Origin: Himantopus leucocephalus
Taxonomy: Eukaryota > Chordata > Aves > Charadriiformes > Recurvirostridae
Direction of reading: 5' to 3'
Assembly (NCBI GenBank): GCA_003993805.1
Contig: RSEF01000005.1
Location: 16,920,444 to 16,984,443, forward strand
DNA: 64,000 nt
Shown: positions 24,567 through 38,275 of the stretch, in pieces
Position numbering within the stretch: position 1 is the stretch's first letter
Layout of the letters: each line of letters opens with the position of its first letter
Notes under the pieces: model-generated
Databases searched by the model: none
Seen by the model: only the letters and a program-made list of their open reading frames with translations
Told to the model about the DNA's origin: nothing
Program-made: the position numbers and the translations under genes

Positions 24567-24799
24567 ATGATTTTCAGAACTAGAGGAGGAACTTCTTTAC
24601 TTTGAGGGTGGCAGAGCGCTGGAACAGGCTGCCCAGAGAGGTTGTGGAGTCTCCCACTCTGGAGACATTCAAAACCCACCTGGATGCCGTCCTGTGCAAC
24701 CTGCTCTAGGTAACCCTGCTCTGGCAGGGGGGTTGGACTAGATGAACTCCAGAGGTCCCTTCCAACCCTGACCATTCTGTGATTCTGTGATTCTGTGAT
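24567..24799 (+). mobile_element. CR1 LINE 3' end fragment
   Basis: Plus-strand CR1 3' region: GGAACAGGCTGCCCAGAGAG, CACCTGGATGCCGTCCTGTG, GGGGTTGGACTAGATGAACTC and GGTCCCTTCCAACCCTGACC. It ends in three ATTCTGTG units (24774-24797), the diagnostic CR1 tail. It is 5'-truncated to about 230 bp and little diverged, so probably the youngest-looking CR1 here. Confidence 0.93.
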
Positions 24800-27700
24800 A
24801 ATGGTGAGATCCACTAATGTTTTCATAGTCTATTCTAAAACCATAGTATCAGTCTTTAAAGACTTTTTTCCTTAAAGAAATTTAAAATTGAGTGAATTCA
24901 CTTTAATGTAGGACACAGCAGGCTAGTGGGCAGAGGCACAATATCCCTTGTCATGCATGTGAAACAAAATTACTAATTCATCAAGTAATGCCACCAGGAC
25001 AAGAGATGCAAACTAAACAACATATTTAAAATGGGTAGGCAAGAAGCTTTGGAAAATCTTGTTATGTGCTTGGCTTGCTCACCATGAAACAGAGTATCTC
25101 TTGCTGACTACTCCCGAGATGCTTAAATCATGTTTCTATTCTGAAAGGTATCATAAAAACATCAGCAAATTCCTCAGACTTGCTCTTGCGCTTGTGACAC
25201 TATATATGTTCATGCAGCTTTTGCTTCTGTTGGCCATGGACAATCAACATTAACAACAGTGTACATGACACAGATGAATTATACAGCCTGACCAAAACAG
25301 AAATGTCCATTCAGTCACAACTAGTTATGACTGCAAAAAAAACTGTTCAAGATGACAGATGAAAGTGAAAATCCAGTTCAGCCTATTAAAACATTTTCAG
25401 AATTGATGACACATGATTTGGGGCTGGTATGAATGTGAATGCAATATGAATGGAAATGTGTATGTGTTTAAGCACTGGAAGAAGCAGCAGAACAAGAGTT
25501 GAAAGAACAGCACACAACTATAATGACAAACACTGTTCCAAAGACACCGCTCCCAGGGATAAAGAGGAATAGTGTTGTTTACATCCAGAAAAAAAGGCCT
25601 GTAGTCTGCTAAGACCACAGCACAGATGACTTGACCCTGCATCCTGATATCAGGAGGATGGGAATGAAGCAGCAGCTTGTTACATACACCATTCCTTTTC
25701 CCATTAGTTCACCAAGAAAACAGACTAAAGACACATAACTCAAACGGAGAAAGCCAGACAAGGAGCGGTAATCAGACCTAAGATTTAAGAAAGCTGAAAT
25801 AAGCCATATTCTGCAGCAAAGGACCATGTTTTAACAGCCAATGACTACAAAAGGATATACAGATCTGTCCAAAGTAGTTTGTCATCACCAATCAAGAAGA
25901 GAAACAAAAAGACAATGGGGACTTGACAGCAGTGTCTCTTGTCCTCTACTTTGCAAACCAACCATCCTGGCGAAACCTGAAAAACTTGGTATCCCAAGCT
26001 CAATGCTTGTAACTTTGTGTGTGTGCAAGGGCAAATGAGTGAAATTGAGGAGAGAAGGAATGTATGAGCATAAAATAAAATAATTTAGAGATTCTGTAAA
26101 CAAGTATTTCCATAAGATCCCACATTTAGTTTTTTTACATCAGTTTTCTTACAGAGTGATATGCCACTAATTACAAACTGCTTGAGGGGGGTGCACGAGT
26201 TAAGAATAATATTGAAGCTAAACTACACCTTCAGATTAATTTTGTGGTTTCTTATGCTTACTGTGTTTTTCTCATATTTGGAATATGCTTCCTAGAATAA
26301 AAATCTGAACTGACTTGTAGTAAGGAAGAAACCAAATAAGACACCACTGAAGAGGACATGAGTGTAGTTCCCTTTGGGTCTGATTTAAAATCTGGAAAAA
26401 TCAATAATGTTTTTCACTTCTGATTAAGATATAAATAATACTGCAGTTTACCTTACTTGCTGGCAGCTCTCACTTACAGGAGAAAAAACCATAGTGTTAA
26501 TGGCTGACTATCAGGAGGAGGAGGAAATCAAGCCGTTTCATTCCTGGCAAATCTAGCTGACCATATGCTACTGATCACCCACTGGAAGTACAGCCAGCAA
26601 CGTATCCATGGTAAAATTGTTTTTTGATCACAAATGATTTATACATTCTTGTCTCTGTTAGGTATTCCCTACCTTGTGCCCTGGCCATGGTGCTGAAAAC
26701 AAAAAACTGTTCAGGCAGATGTTTTTATTGGGTTCTTTACTGCAAGAGTGGAGCATAAGTTCTTCACCTTTGGAGGCGCGGGGCCAAAATCTCAACCGAA
26801 GCAAGACAGTAAAGTTCATTGGACCTAAACCATTCCACAATATGGTGCATTCAAAGGCCTTAAGAACATATATTAAGCACATGTTACTAGTCTCTAGTCA
26901 CTATTCTTCTGAAGGAATACTTCAGAACTATGTGTAGTCACTTGCACATGAAGAATAATACAGTGCAAGAATAGAGGTAATTCAACACACTCTAAGTACC
27001 CTATCTTGGCCTTTTCTATTTACGCAAACCCCACAGCCTCTCAATAAAGATGGTGATGAATACGCAACACCCTAACCAGGTAACATAATATTTCGTACAG
27101 CCTTAGCTCATATAAAAATGGGATTTTTGATTGGTATTCCTTTCATCAAGTCTTTTTTTGAGCAATCCAGAATACAGCACTGTAGTGTTTGCAGTACAGT
27201 CCCATAGTTAGTCTGATTGGCTTGACGACTCATAGAGTAGATGAACGCTGTCCAGAAAGCATGTTTAGTCAGTAATTTATTTTTTCAAACTAATTTAAAA
27301 GGTTTTTGGGTTTTTGGGGTGGTGGTGGTTTTTTTTCCAGCTGTATGTTTTAAAGAGTCCATTTCACCATCTTTCAAAAAAAAAAAAAATTTGTGAGATA
27401 AAACAGTGCCAGTTCTTTTGAAAATATAACTGCTGTGCATGTACACTACTAAGCGGACACATACTCTGTTCTCTCAGTCTTATCTGCTTTCTCTCCTTCT
27501 TCTGACTCCTTCCCCCACTTCTGCATCTTCCTAATGTTGCATATAGGCAAAAGTGCATTAACATAATCCTAACATGTAATCAGCATCTTCCTTAAAGTAG
27601 GATAGGATTGTGTGTCTACAGCTAGTACAGTGATTTCTGCTCAGTTTTGGACACCATTCAGTGCAGAAAAAGTTCTGAATTCCTCTTTGAGATTATCAGA

Positions 27701-30700
27701 AAAATGTGTTATGTAGGAAGGGAAAAATACAGCAATATTCAGCACTTTCTGCCAAGACAGGACTTGTGAAATAAAAGCCCCAATTTGCCCCACAATTAGA
27801 ATCACTAACTAATTCTCTCACTCTGAGGGCTTGACTGCTTATTACTGTCTCTTCCTATTAGTTTTGCAGTGACATGTTATGTAATATGTGGATACTTGGT
27901 AGACTTCTTTTACAGGGTTCATTTCTTAGACAAGACTTGCCTTTTCATCTCTATTTACCTACTTTATTTAAGTGTATCCTTTTTACAAGCTACACTGCTT
28001 ATGTACACAATAGTTTTAGAGATACTAGTGTTAGTTCCTTCTTATGTCACAAGAGTTATTTCAAGGTATTGCAAAAGAGACATAAAAATAAAAGCCACAT
28101 TAAGAAAGAGTGAATATAAAACTATATTTGATCAATCACGCACATATTGGTTTTTCCTGTCAAAGAATACAGACAAATGTGATTGAAAGACTTTGCCTAA
28201 TTTATTTGAATGCAGAGACACACACTTCTTTTTATTGTCTCTGTTCTTTGCGGACATGCTTGCTTTATGGAGTAGACTTTTTATTTTCTTAAATATAGCT
28301 GTAAATTACTCAAATGATGGCATTTCCAGGAGCGTCCACTGTATAGTTTCCTTCTCCTATTTTTGAATTCCAGAAATAATTTATATTCCACTTCTTGACA
28401 TCTATAGGCTTTGAGTAAGCGTAAGCAAGTGTTAAATTTCCCTTGGTAGCAGTTCTTATTTTTCCTTATTCATAAGTCAATCATGCTGATACACCGAACA
28501 GTTATGCCCTTCTTAAATGTATGTCCATCTTAAGTGTGTAATAAACATAGACGTTTTGACAGCAGCAAAACTAAAATGTATTATTAATACCTGCATTGCA
28601 ATAGATTGTTGGGAACAATCTAATGTTCTTCATCAAAAAGGGAAGGAAATACATCCATGACTGGACTACAACAGGATAGTAATTATTAGAAAAAAAAAAA
28701 ATGCAATCATTATATATGCATTTAGAAGGATAGACATAGATTGACCAGTCCCTTCACATCTGGTACCATTAGTACCACATGCCTCCTAGTGCATTCTACT
28801 GGCCTCAATTTTTTTAACAGTAGTTGAGTGAGGAGCAGAGTTTAAGGAGTAATAAATAAGAGCGTGTCATTACAGCTTATTTTTTTCCATTTATATGCCA
28901 TCTTAAAGTCACAGTGACTTCACTGTACACCCAGTTTGAAAAGAAACCTTCACAAGTATGGCAACTTTTCTAGTGATCACACATAAAATTAAGCATGATT
29001 GGAAAAAAGGCTAAAAGATAAATACTGAGGAAGGTTACACGTAAGAAGGAAAAGAATGAAGCCTAAAACAGGTATCATGGTTTGCATTGTACTGTACACT
29101 GTAGACCATTAATCTTCTTAATAATTGTTAATGGGATTTAGAGCCTTTTTATATCTTGGCCAGAAATTGAAAACCAACTTAGATAATGGTACTGAGGCTA
29201 CATCACTATAGCTTTAGTAGTATACATATGAACATGCTGTTTTCTTTCTAGCTTTTATACGCAGGCATTCATCTGACAAATCATAATCAAATGCATCAAT
29301 TTATATTGATGCATTTATAAAAGATAAAATTTATATATTTTTTGTTACTGCCAGTGGTCACTCTGCATCAGCAAAACTATGATGAGACAGGGTGAAGAAG
29401 CACAAACTGGTACTGATTGTGTTATATCAACTGTGCGGTTGTATTAAGTGTTTTATGCCCCCAGGTATAGACATTTACTCTATTCCTTAAGTACTGAAGT
29501 AATTTTTCAATTTAAAAATAGTTACTTCACACCATGTTTCAGTGCACACATTGATTTTCAGAACAGTGAAAATTAGAAAATAATTACCAGCTCTGTGCAC
29601 TGAGTGTTCTTCCATTCCCACAAATACAGTCCGCTGCTTGTACAACTGTCTTACCAAATGCCATAACTCTGTCCTCAGCAAAGGATTTCTGCTTTCCATA
29701 GTTGTATTGTAATAAGCTGCACAAACACGCAGCTCAACAGGTAAATGATATTTAATTCATCACAGCACAGACATGCACTTTCAATTTATTGGACATAATA
29801 CACTTATTTTTCATTAACTGGATTCTCAATCAAAAGATTACGTCATTAATAGTCAGTGATTGCTCTTTGTGGAGGAAAGCCTCTCTGAAATTGGATCACT
29901 TTGGTACAGAGGAGACTTAGACCGGCTCTAGGGAATAATACTGATGAGAATCTGATGGTTGTGAAGAAGTAGCTTCAAATTCTAGAAACGCTGCAGTAAC
30001 ACGGAGATACTGAAAATGAAAATTCATTTTACAATAGAGAAAGAACAGTACTCTCATTAAAGTAGTTGCCTGGCCCAAGATAAACACACAGTAATGACAG
30101 TCATTATTTAATCTCTGCCCAGTTTCCAAAGGGAACAAACAATAAATGTGCCGGGAGGAGCTGAAGAATTAACAACAGCTGCTTGCCATAGCTGATAAAA
30201 AATAACGATTATGAGATTGCCTATATGTGGAGTTTGCACCCATCTTCACATTTGTGACGACTTATGGCAAGTTCCTGGTGCAAGGAAAGGGAGTTCCGGT
30301 TTTGTAAACAAACGCCCTTCTTACAACTGTATGAATACAGGATTCCACTAACCATCTCCTAAGAAAATCAGCCTCTTCCTGTGACTTAAAAATAGACAGT
30401 TCTCATATATGATAACATGGTGATACTATGTTACGTTTGTATGCAACAGAGCAGGTCAATGGGTTTTGACTGTGACTGTTTTTAACTGTAGGTTAAAATG
30501 CCACATACTCTGTTGCATAGTGTTATTTTGTTATAATCATCCTACTGAAATGAAGTGACTGTTAAGGCACCTGGATTGAAAACAGGAATACAAACAGAAC
30601 TTTAAAATGTGAAAAAAGCCCAATATTATTCAGTTTATATTCCTACATTTAGGCTCGATAGTACAATATATTGTCCACTTAAATACATTTTACTTAATAT

Positions 30701-32699
30701 ACTTAAATGTATACGTACATTTTATTTTCCAACATTTTAATCTATGTGCCTTATTGCTATTAATTTAAAACAATTTATAGTCTTAAGTTTATGGGGCATT
30801 TGCCATTATTTTTTAATGAATGCTTTTTAACTACATCTGTTGGGGGCAGACTTAAACCAAGACAAAGAAATTTTAAAGATCTAGCCCTCCCATTTTGTAG
30901 CAGTAGCATAGATCTGTCCACCCAGACATGAACCTGTTGTGCTAAGCACTAAATAAACTCTGATTCAATTATATTCCTCAACTCAAAGATCTTTTAATTC
31001 AATGTTAAAGATAATGGCATTCACACAGAGGGAACATTTTCATTGTAAGTGTTAATTCATTAATCTTATGGCAACTATCACCACTGAGTAAAAAGCGACT
31101 TTTTTACATTCCAAATAATCCAGCAAAAATCTTATCATTTTAGAACAAAATATTTTGCTCGAGTAGGAATGAATGGTGTATTCTGGTTAGACCTATCTAA
31201 GGCAGTTTAGCTGTTGTGGCCCAGACTGACAAGATTAAGGATGAATACAGAAAGAGAAGAAAACTGGAAATCTAAGGCCATGTAAGTAGCTGTTGTAAAA
31301 ATCTCCCTAAAAAAAGTATAGTGTATTTTGGAACTTCTCACGTCTTATATAAAAAGAGCATTTGTCATTTGGGGTAGTAAGAATTTTGGCAACAAAAAGT
31401 TCTCTTCACAAGCTACACACTGATTCTAACACTTCATTTCATCACTTTTTAAAAAAGCTGTTAGTGCCAATTTCAAATCACTTCTATAGAATTTGGCTTG
31501 AGATAGCATAGTACAGAATTAAAATGCTGAGTGTTTGCCTGCAATGCAATTAAATACATGCAAAAAAGGGCCAGAGTAAAGTAAATCTTACTGTTCCACA
31601 GCTATGCTTCTACTGAATTCCCACTCAGGACACAATTGCTTTTAACCATCTGGGAAGTGTAATGGTAAACACAGTGATTTAATATGATTAAGAAATGCAT
31701 TCAGGAAACTAAGAAAGCTGTTTCAGATTATTTTTTATACATCACAATGTTGGCGGGTTCACAGTCACTTAGGCACTTGCAGTTATTGTGCATGACATTA
31801 CGATCCCCAGGTGGTGATAGACCCAAAAACCAATGTAAGCTTTGTGTTCAGGGTCTCCCCACTTCCCAGCGGACTGGGCTTCCTCTTTCCTATCAGGGCT
31901 CCCTCTGATTTACTAGCCGACTTTCTCACAGTTATTTAGCCTCAGTAGGAATGGAGGGATATCCACCACCACATCCGCCTAAACCACGACAACATTCCCA
32001 CAATTTTGGTGGTGAAGACACTCTCAAAATTTATGTTTAAACCTTCTCAGGCTGCAGCAACATTTTTGGAGTCAGTGTTGGCTCAAGTCTGACTCAGCAC
32101 AGTCAGATGGAATTAGGTATGTTTGAGCATGACAAACACACCAGACTTTTCAGGGAGTTTAAATGCAAGGTCACTTAGTTCCTTAATTTATAGTGCCAAG
32201 GAAGGAGATGGGACACATAGACAGTTAGCTTAAAATAAAGTCATTGATTAAGAAGCATGTATATTTACATATCTTACGCACTTCAGGAATTCTCTGCTGG
32301 AAAACTCAGGCACAACACAGCATTTCAGGCAGCACTTTTTGGACTGATGTCATTTAGAGGCCTCTGTGCTATTTTAGAGTTCATCCTCTGCTTTCTAATG
32401 CCATTTTATAATATCACAACAAACGTCAATAGAGTATAATTGGGTGTTACAGTGCTCTTTAGGCACTATACACCTACAAGTACTGTATTTCCAATGAAGA
32501 TAATAAGCCTATTTGCTGGCCTGCCAAGAAAGAACAATTTAAAATGTTGTACTTAAGTGATAACCAGTTCTCACACTGTTTCAGCAAAGTGCATGATACT
32601 AAGGATGCCTTTACTGAGTATAGTGTCCTCTAAACATAGGTGAAGAGTCCATGTGTTCTGCTGATGTCAGTTATGGATTCAATTCTGTGTTGGTCTCTT
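24800..32699. other. Long intergenic stretch, no gene recognised
   Basis: About 7.9 kb. Open frames are short, overlap in several frames and carry no family motif. A G/T-rich patch at 27301-27339 (GGTTTTTGGGTTTTTGGGG) and poly-A runs near 27377 and 28692 are the only compositional features I noted. Confidence 0.55.
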
Positions 32700-32975
32700 C
32701 TCACAAGTAACAAGGGATAAGACAAGAGGAAGTAGCCTCAAGTTGCACCAGGGAAGGTTTAGATTGGATATTCAGAAAAATTTCTTCATGGAAAAGGATA
32801 TTAAGCATTGGAACAGGCTGCCCAGGGAAGTGATGGAGTCACCATCCATGGAGGTACTTAAGACACGTAGACGTGGCACTTAGGGACATGGTGGACTTGG
32901 CAGTGTTAGGTTAATGGTTGGACTTAATGATCTTAAAGGTCTTTTCCAACGTACATGATCCCATGATTCTACAAC
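32700..32975 (+). mobile_element. CR1 LINE 3' end fragment
   Basis: Plus-strand CR1 3' region: GAACAGGCTGCCCAGGGAAG near 32811, GGTTGGACTTAATGATCTTA near 32917, TCTTTTCCAACG and a decayed tail CATGATTCTAC. It is more diverged than the 24.6 kb copy and represents a different CR1 subfamily (AATGATCTTAAAGGT ending). Boundaries are approximate. Confidence 0.88.
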
Positions 32976-35900
32976 TCTGAAAGACACAGACAAAACAGGG
33001 ACAAAGTCCAGCCAAGAGCTTAAGCATGTAGCCTAGTACTAACATTAGCATGAGATATAAGATAAAATGCAAGAAAATACATAGTATGATTTAACTGTCA
33101 TTCTTTCATATTAAGACATTTTGATTGTTTCTCACAAGAGTTAGTCCTCAAAAGAAGGGAATCTGCTCACTGAGTTTGTAGTTCTCAACCTCATTAATGT
33201 TATTGCTACTGTAACAGATATTACCACTGCTAACTGTTGGAAAGATCCTGTCTACACATAGATTAAAGTAATCCCATTAGACTTCACATTAAGGTCACAT
33301 GTCCTTCAGTAAATTAATAGTGCCTCTAAAAGTTTAACTTTGCTTGAATGGGAAAACAAACTGAATAAACCTGAATGAAAAACACTAATCCAAAACAGCT
33401 GCACCTCCAGCTGAGACAGTGAGAAAATCATCAGAAAATAAGCGTAACCATAAAGTAATCACCAGAAAATAAGAGTATTGCCTATGCGAGGATTTCAATT
33501 GCAGTATCAGTTCACAGAGATACACGGTATTGAAAGTTCAACCTACTGAAAACCCAAACCACAGAAAGTTCATGCATAGGGTTTTTAATCACTCTTTTGG
33601 TCTATCTTTATTCTTCCCAAGTCCCCAGTCAAACTTACCGTGGCTGCAGAGCAACTGACTCTCCAAAACACGGAGAAATTATGTGACTTAGATTTTAATA
33701 CAAGAGCTCTTAATATAAAATTAGGTTACAGGAAGTAACCTAGGTTACAGAAAAATCTGCCCTAGGATTCAGGGCATCCAACTTCCTGCAAGTCTCCTCC
33801 CTCCCATCCCCCAAGTTCTAATTCATTCCTTTTGTGTTCACCTCACCCCACTCCTTCGTCCCCCCAAATTAACTATACATGCTTTAGCTTCCTGCTTCAA
33901 CTCCATTGCATGTTCCTATTATCCTCTTCCAACCTGAAAGACCATACACCTTCCCTCTGGGCCTAGGTATGAAATGGCAGGAGACAACTTTGTCCCTCAA
34001 CTACATCCAGGGAGCCCTCCCTTCCCCTTTCCCTTCCTGCTGTTACAAAACTGAGAGGATGGAGAAGCAATGGGAAGTCAGATCCAGTTTCAGCCATGTG
34101 GGGCAGGGAGGATTAACTTTCATTTTTTGCATTAATCCTCTTTTCTTCTACAGGAGGTTTGACAAATACTTTCTCTCCAGTATACACTCATCCAAACACC
34201 AGTCTGTTCATTAGAAGAATGGCAGATATGCTCTATAATCTGCAGCAACCCTAACTGCTTCCTTCTCCCTGGAGACAGGGAAGGAGGAAAGCTTCCAATT
34301 CAAACAATGCCTGCAAGTCATGCAAAGGCTAAGATCTGAGATCTCTCAAGACCTGGCCACATTGGCATCAGCATAGACCTAAACTAAAGAGGGTTCTTTG
34401 CAAATTCTTATCATGTTTCCTTCCTCCTTGTTCCTTGAACTTAAGCAGAGTTTACTATAGCTTGGCCTTAAATGCGAAAACCCCAGGAAGTCAGAATCTT
34501 TTCTCTCTAGACACATATGCTATTGTCATTCACCATCCTGTAAGACAACCTTATCATACAAATGAGGTTATTTCTATCTTATGAAAAGCAACTTAGAAAA
34601 GCAACTCCTTTAGTCCACAGTATTTGATATCCAACAACAAATAAAGCACTTCTTAATAGCCTTACCATGAGACATAGCGTTTGTTTACACAGAGGAGAAA
34701 TTGATAATATTCCATTTCCAACCAAAGCACACCTTGCTTCATCATGCAGTTTGTGAAGATGATCAACATTAGAAATACTGTTCTTTTTCAGAGACAACAG
34801 TGTAACATCACACACCCTTCAGAGCCCCTCTGTGGTTACTCATGAAAAAGCATTCCCATAGCTTTCAAAAAGCCTAGGCTTTCAACCACCAACATCCTGT
34901 GACCTACATAAAATATGTAAAATTAAGCAAGGTCAAACCAGGAAATTTCCTCAACCCGTCACCTCAGGATCAGCAGTTTTCTGAAAAGAGGAAGAACAGT
35001 ATCATTTACTTTGTGTTCAGAAGGCAGAAAGCAAAGACACCAAATAGGATTATAATATAGAAAAATATATTTCAGATAAGGAGAAAAGGCTGATTATGAA
35101 TTTTAATCTAGTGAATCCTTTTCTTTTTAATATAGTTCATATAAATGTTCCTTTCAATGTTTTCCAACTTCAGCTGGTCATCTGCGAGTGCAGCACTATG
35201 AACAGAATTTCAGATGTCCACAGGTGACCCAGTACTCTGGTGCTTTCACAGTATTTTTTTCATTTTTTTCTGCAATTCCAGGAGTTGTACTGAGATAACA
35301 GTTGATATCTGGGGAAATAAGCAAAATGGGGTTATAAAATGGATTCAAGTTTACGATGAAGAAATAAGTTAAAGCCAGAGACATTTTGCAAAGGGCCAGT
35401 AGCTTGAGAAAAAAAAGATAAAAATCTGACAGTCTCTGTGAATTAGAGTGAAGTCAGTCTTGAGAAGTTTCCTTCAAACTGAGAAGAGGAACATGAACTG
35501 CTCTTCCAAGCTAAATGAAGAAAAGCCCTAGAATTAACCTGCCAGATATGGCCATTGGACTATTAAAAGTGTCAGAGAGACAGTAACATTTTTTCATTGT
35601 CTTCCTAGACAATACCACTGGTCAGGCATATCTAAAGAGCACACATTTCTATATAAAAAAAAAAAAAAAGTGACAACTGCCACTGAATCAGTATCGTGTT
35701 CTGGTGTCCCCACCCTTGCAAAGCAGCAACATAGTCACACCTTCCTGACATTCATTCATAAACTAGACATTAAAAGAAAGACCAGCAGAGTCTGAGCGAC
35801 TTGTCTTTTTCTGTTGGCTTTACTGCTTAGACACCTAATTGAGGTTACAGGAGTCTGGAAATTCAGTTTACTATCCAGGTGGCAATGAAAAAGACCTCCT

Positions 35901-36227
35901 GGCTTTACAGCAAAGGCATAAATTTGTTCAATTTTTCGTAGGAAAAAAAAACTATTAACTTTCTTTCACGGATTAATTAAATTAGAATGTGGATCATATT
36001 ATTAACGTTTTGTTAAACTCCCTTAAGACAAGGCCAATGGGTACTTGGAAGTAAGTTTAGGCTTACATGGTTTACTGATACAACTCATGGACAGAAATAA
36101 TTGCCTTGGTGTGGTATTTATGGTCGAGATCAAGGAATTAAACATGGGAGAGAAAAAACAATTCGTAACTCACTAGGGGAAGACACAAGCTTTAAAGTAC
36201 CAGATGCCAGAAACAGTCTGTCCTCTG
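32976..36227. other. Intergenic sequence, no gene recognised
   Basis: About 3.3 kb. It contains a small inverted/direct repeat (33722-33750) and a pyrimidine-rich tract (about 33780-33870). No coding motif or repeat family was recognised. Confidence 0.5.
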
Positions 36228-36240
36228 CCAGTAGATGGCA
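36228..36240 (+). promoter_or_regulatory. CTCF-like motif
   Basis: CCAGTAGATGGCA matches the CTCF core CCASYAGRKGGCR at all 13 positions. Assuming equal base frequencies, such a match is expected about once per 2.1 million positions, or about 0.06 times in this window on both strands. Binding is not shown. Confidence 0.4.
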
Positions 36241-37779
36241 TCGTTACTTCTTTACGAAAAGGTATCATGGAAAAACATCTGTGTTACCAGCACAATGACA
36301 AACTGAGAACGAGTAAGAAATACACTTGATTTGGTAGAGGTAATAATCCTAAATTATCCTTGTAAGCAGTGGTTAGAGAAAAACAAACTATCTTAACCCC
36401 TTATCTAAACCCCTTAAAAAACAGACCCAATTTTTTGCTCACATCTCCACAAATTTTGCATTCTGATTACAAAATCTAGTGTCTCAACTGCCTCGTTTAT
36501 TTTCACCAATTGCCACATCTACAGACTGTTAGCTCACATTTTTTCCTGAGGTCCTTAGATTTCCAACATTTTATCCTATACCTCAGTAATAACAACAGAG
36601 CATAACAAAGCTGAACCTTGGGAATAACTGATGTCTTGCTAGGGATGTAGCCTCACAGTATTCCTGCAGTATTCAGGAGCTGTTCCACAGCGTTGCTTAA
36701 ATACCAAACATATATTGCTGCTTCTTACTCCCCTCCCAGAGATCAGCACATCTTTTACTACTTTATACTTGATTTTCCTCTATCATAGATTGATCAGAGA
36801 AAACACTGGAACCAAGCCTGGGAAAATACACAAAGCCATCCTAAAATGACTGCTTGACAATACTTTTCTGAATGTGTTCAAATTCAGGTGTGAAGACCTG
36901 GGCCTGTCAAATTCCCTGGAAGACAGAAAAAAAAAAATAATTAGTAAGCCAGCCTCGACAAAAAGGAGGTGGGAGAATGCTCTCCAGAAGAATATTTTAT
37001 ATTAATGCTTACATCTAATTTTATCTGATACAAACTACCAGAGAGCTGTCTGTTTTTCAGTATTGAAATAATTTCCTAATTGTACAACACAGAAAAAGAC
37101 TGCACACATGCATGCAGCTGAAGAAATGTACTTCCAAAGGTGGATGCAGACAGCTGCAATGAACATTTTTGCTTACTATGCCTCAACATTGGATGGGGCC
37201 AGTAAATTAAGATAATACAAGGGAAATCATAAGTCTTTTTCAGATTAGCTCCTAGACTACTTTTTGCTTTACAAGTGTGTATGCATATGTATATACACAC
37301 ACCTATTCCTGCAGAGATGTTCAGTGAAATCCATTTACATGCTATCTTTTATCCAGATATCTGGAATTTGTCCAGTAGTACTGCAGCCAATACTTTTGCT
37401 TAGAAATATTAGGATAACTATCAAGAAGGTAAACAGAAAACATTAAAAACATATACTTCATGCTAGGAGTAATCCCTGTGTTCTGAAATGATTATTTACA
37501 TACCACTGAAACATAGTTATATCTGGTATGAAGTGTACAAGATATTTAAGACTAATGAGCAATAATACAAAAAAAAATTCTGGCAGTAACATGAAAATGT
37601 ACAGTCATCTGCAGGATTAGTTTGACAGAAGAATATAATGCCCTAGAACACAGCACCCTATCAGTCCTATTTTTCCCTACACCGGGACACCAATTCACTA
37701 CTCAGAGAGAAAACATGTTATTTGTCATGTTTAAAGATCATTCCAGGTCAAAGGTTTCTGAGCAATCAGTTCCATCTGT

Positions 37780-38275
37780 CTCCGCATACCAGAACGGGAG
37801 TATCTGCAGCTCCTCCCCAGACTTCCTGGCTCCAGCGCTGAGCCACTCACAGGAACGGTTCTCAAAACCCACGTAGCCTCCTGACTCGCAAACTAAGCTC
37901 TCCTGCAACCACCCTGGTTTCTCTCTGCAAACTGAGAGGACCCACTGCGCAGACAGAGGCGAGAGGTGGGGCTGCCGGTTCTGCTAAGTAAGAACTGTAA
38001 GCCCTTCAACAGCTGCGGCTGAGAGAAGGGATGCTCACGCGTAGTCCGAAAACACGGTAGTTCACTGTGATCAGCCGTGCTCGGTTCACTGATTCACTGC
38101 GGCAGTCTGCCGCAGCAGCCAGCCTGCTTCCAGCTTCTCACCGCGTCAGCATTCACTCCATAGGCAGCTTTTCAGTCACCACTGCTCCATTATGCTCTTC
38201 CACCTCTCACACACACACCACCGGCAAAGTAGAGATGCTAGGTGACACGATAAATTGAATTAGGGGAGCCGCAGT
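37780..38275. promoter_or_regulatory. CpG-dense patch in AT-rich DNA
   Basis: I count about 23 CpG in roughly 540 bp (37741-38280), with runs such as TCACGCGTAG near 38036 and CACCGCGTCAGC near 38139, while neighbouring lines carry zero to one each. GC content also rises. No known promoter element or protein-coding exon is attached. It could be a small CpG island or promoter of an unannotated transcript, or an old GC-rich insertion. Confidence 0.45.
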
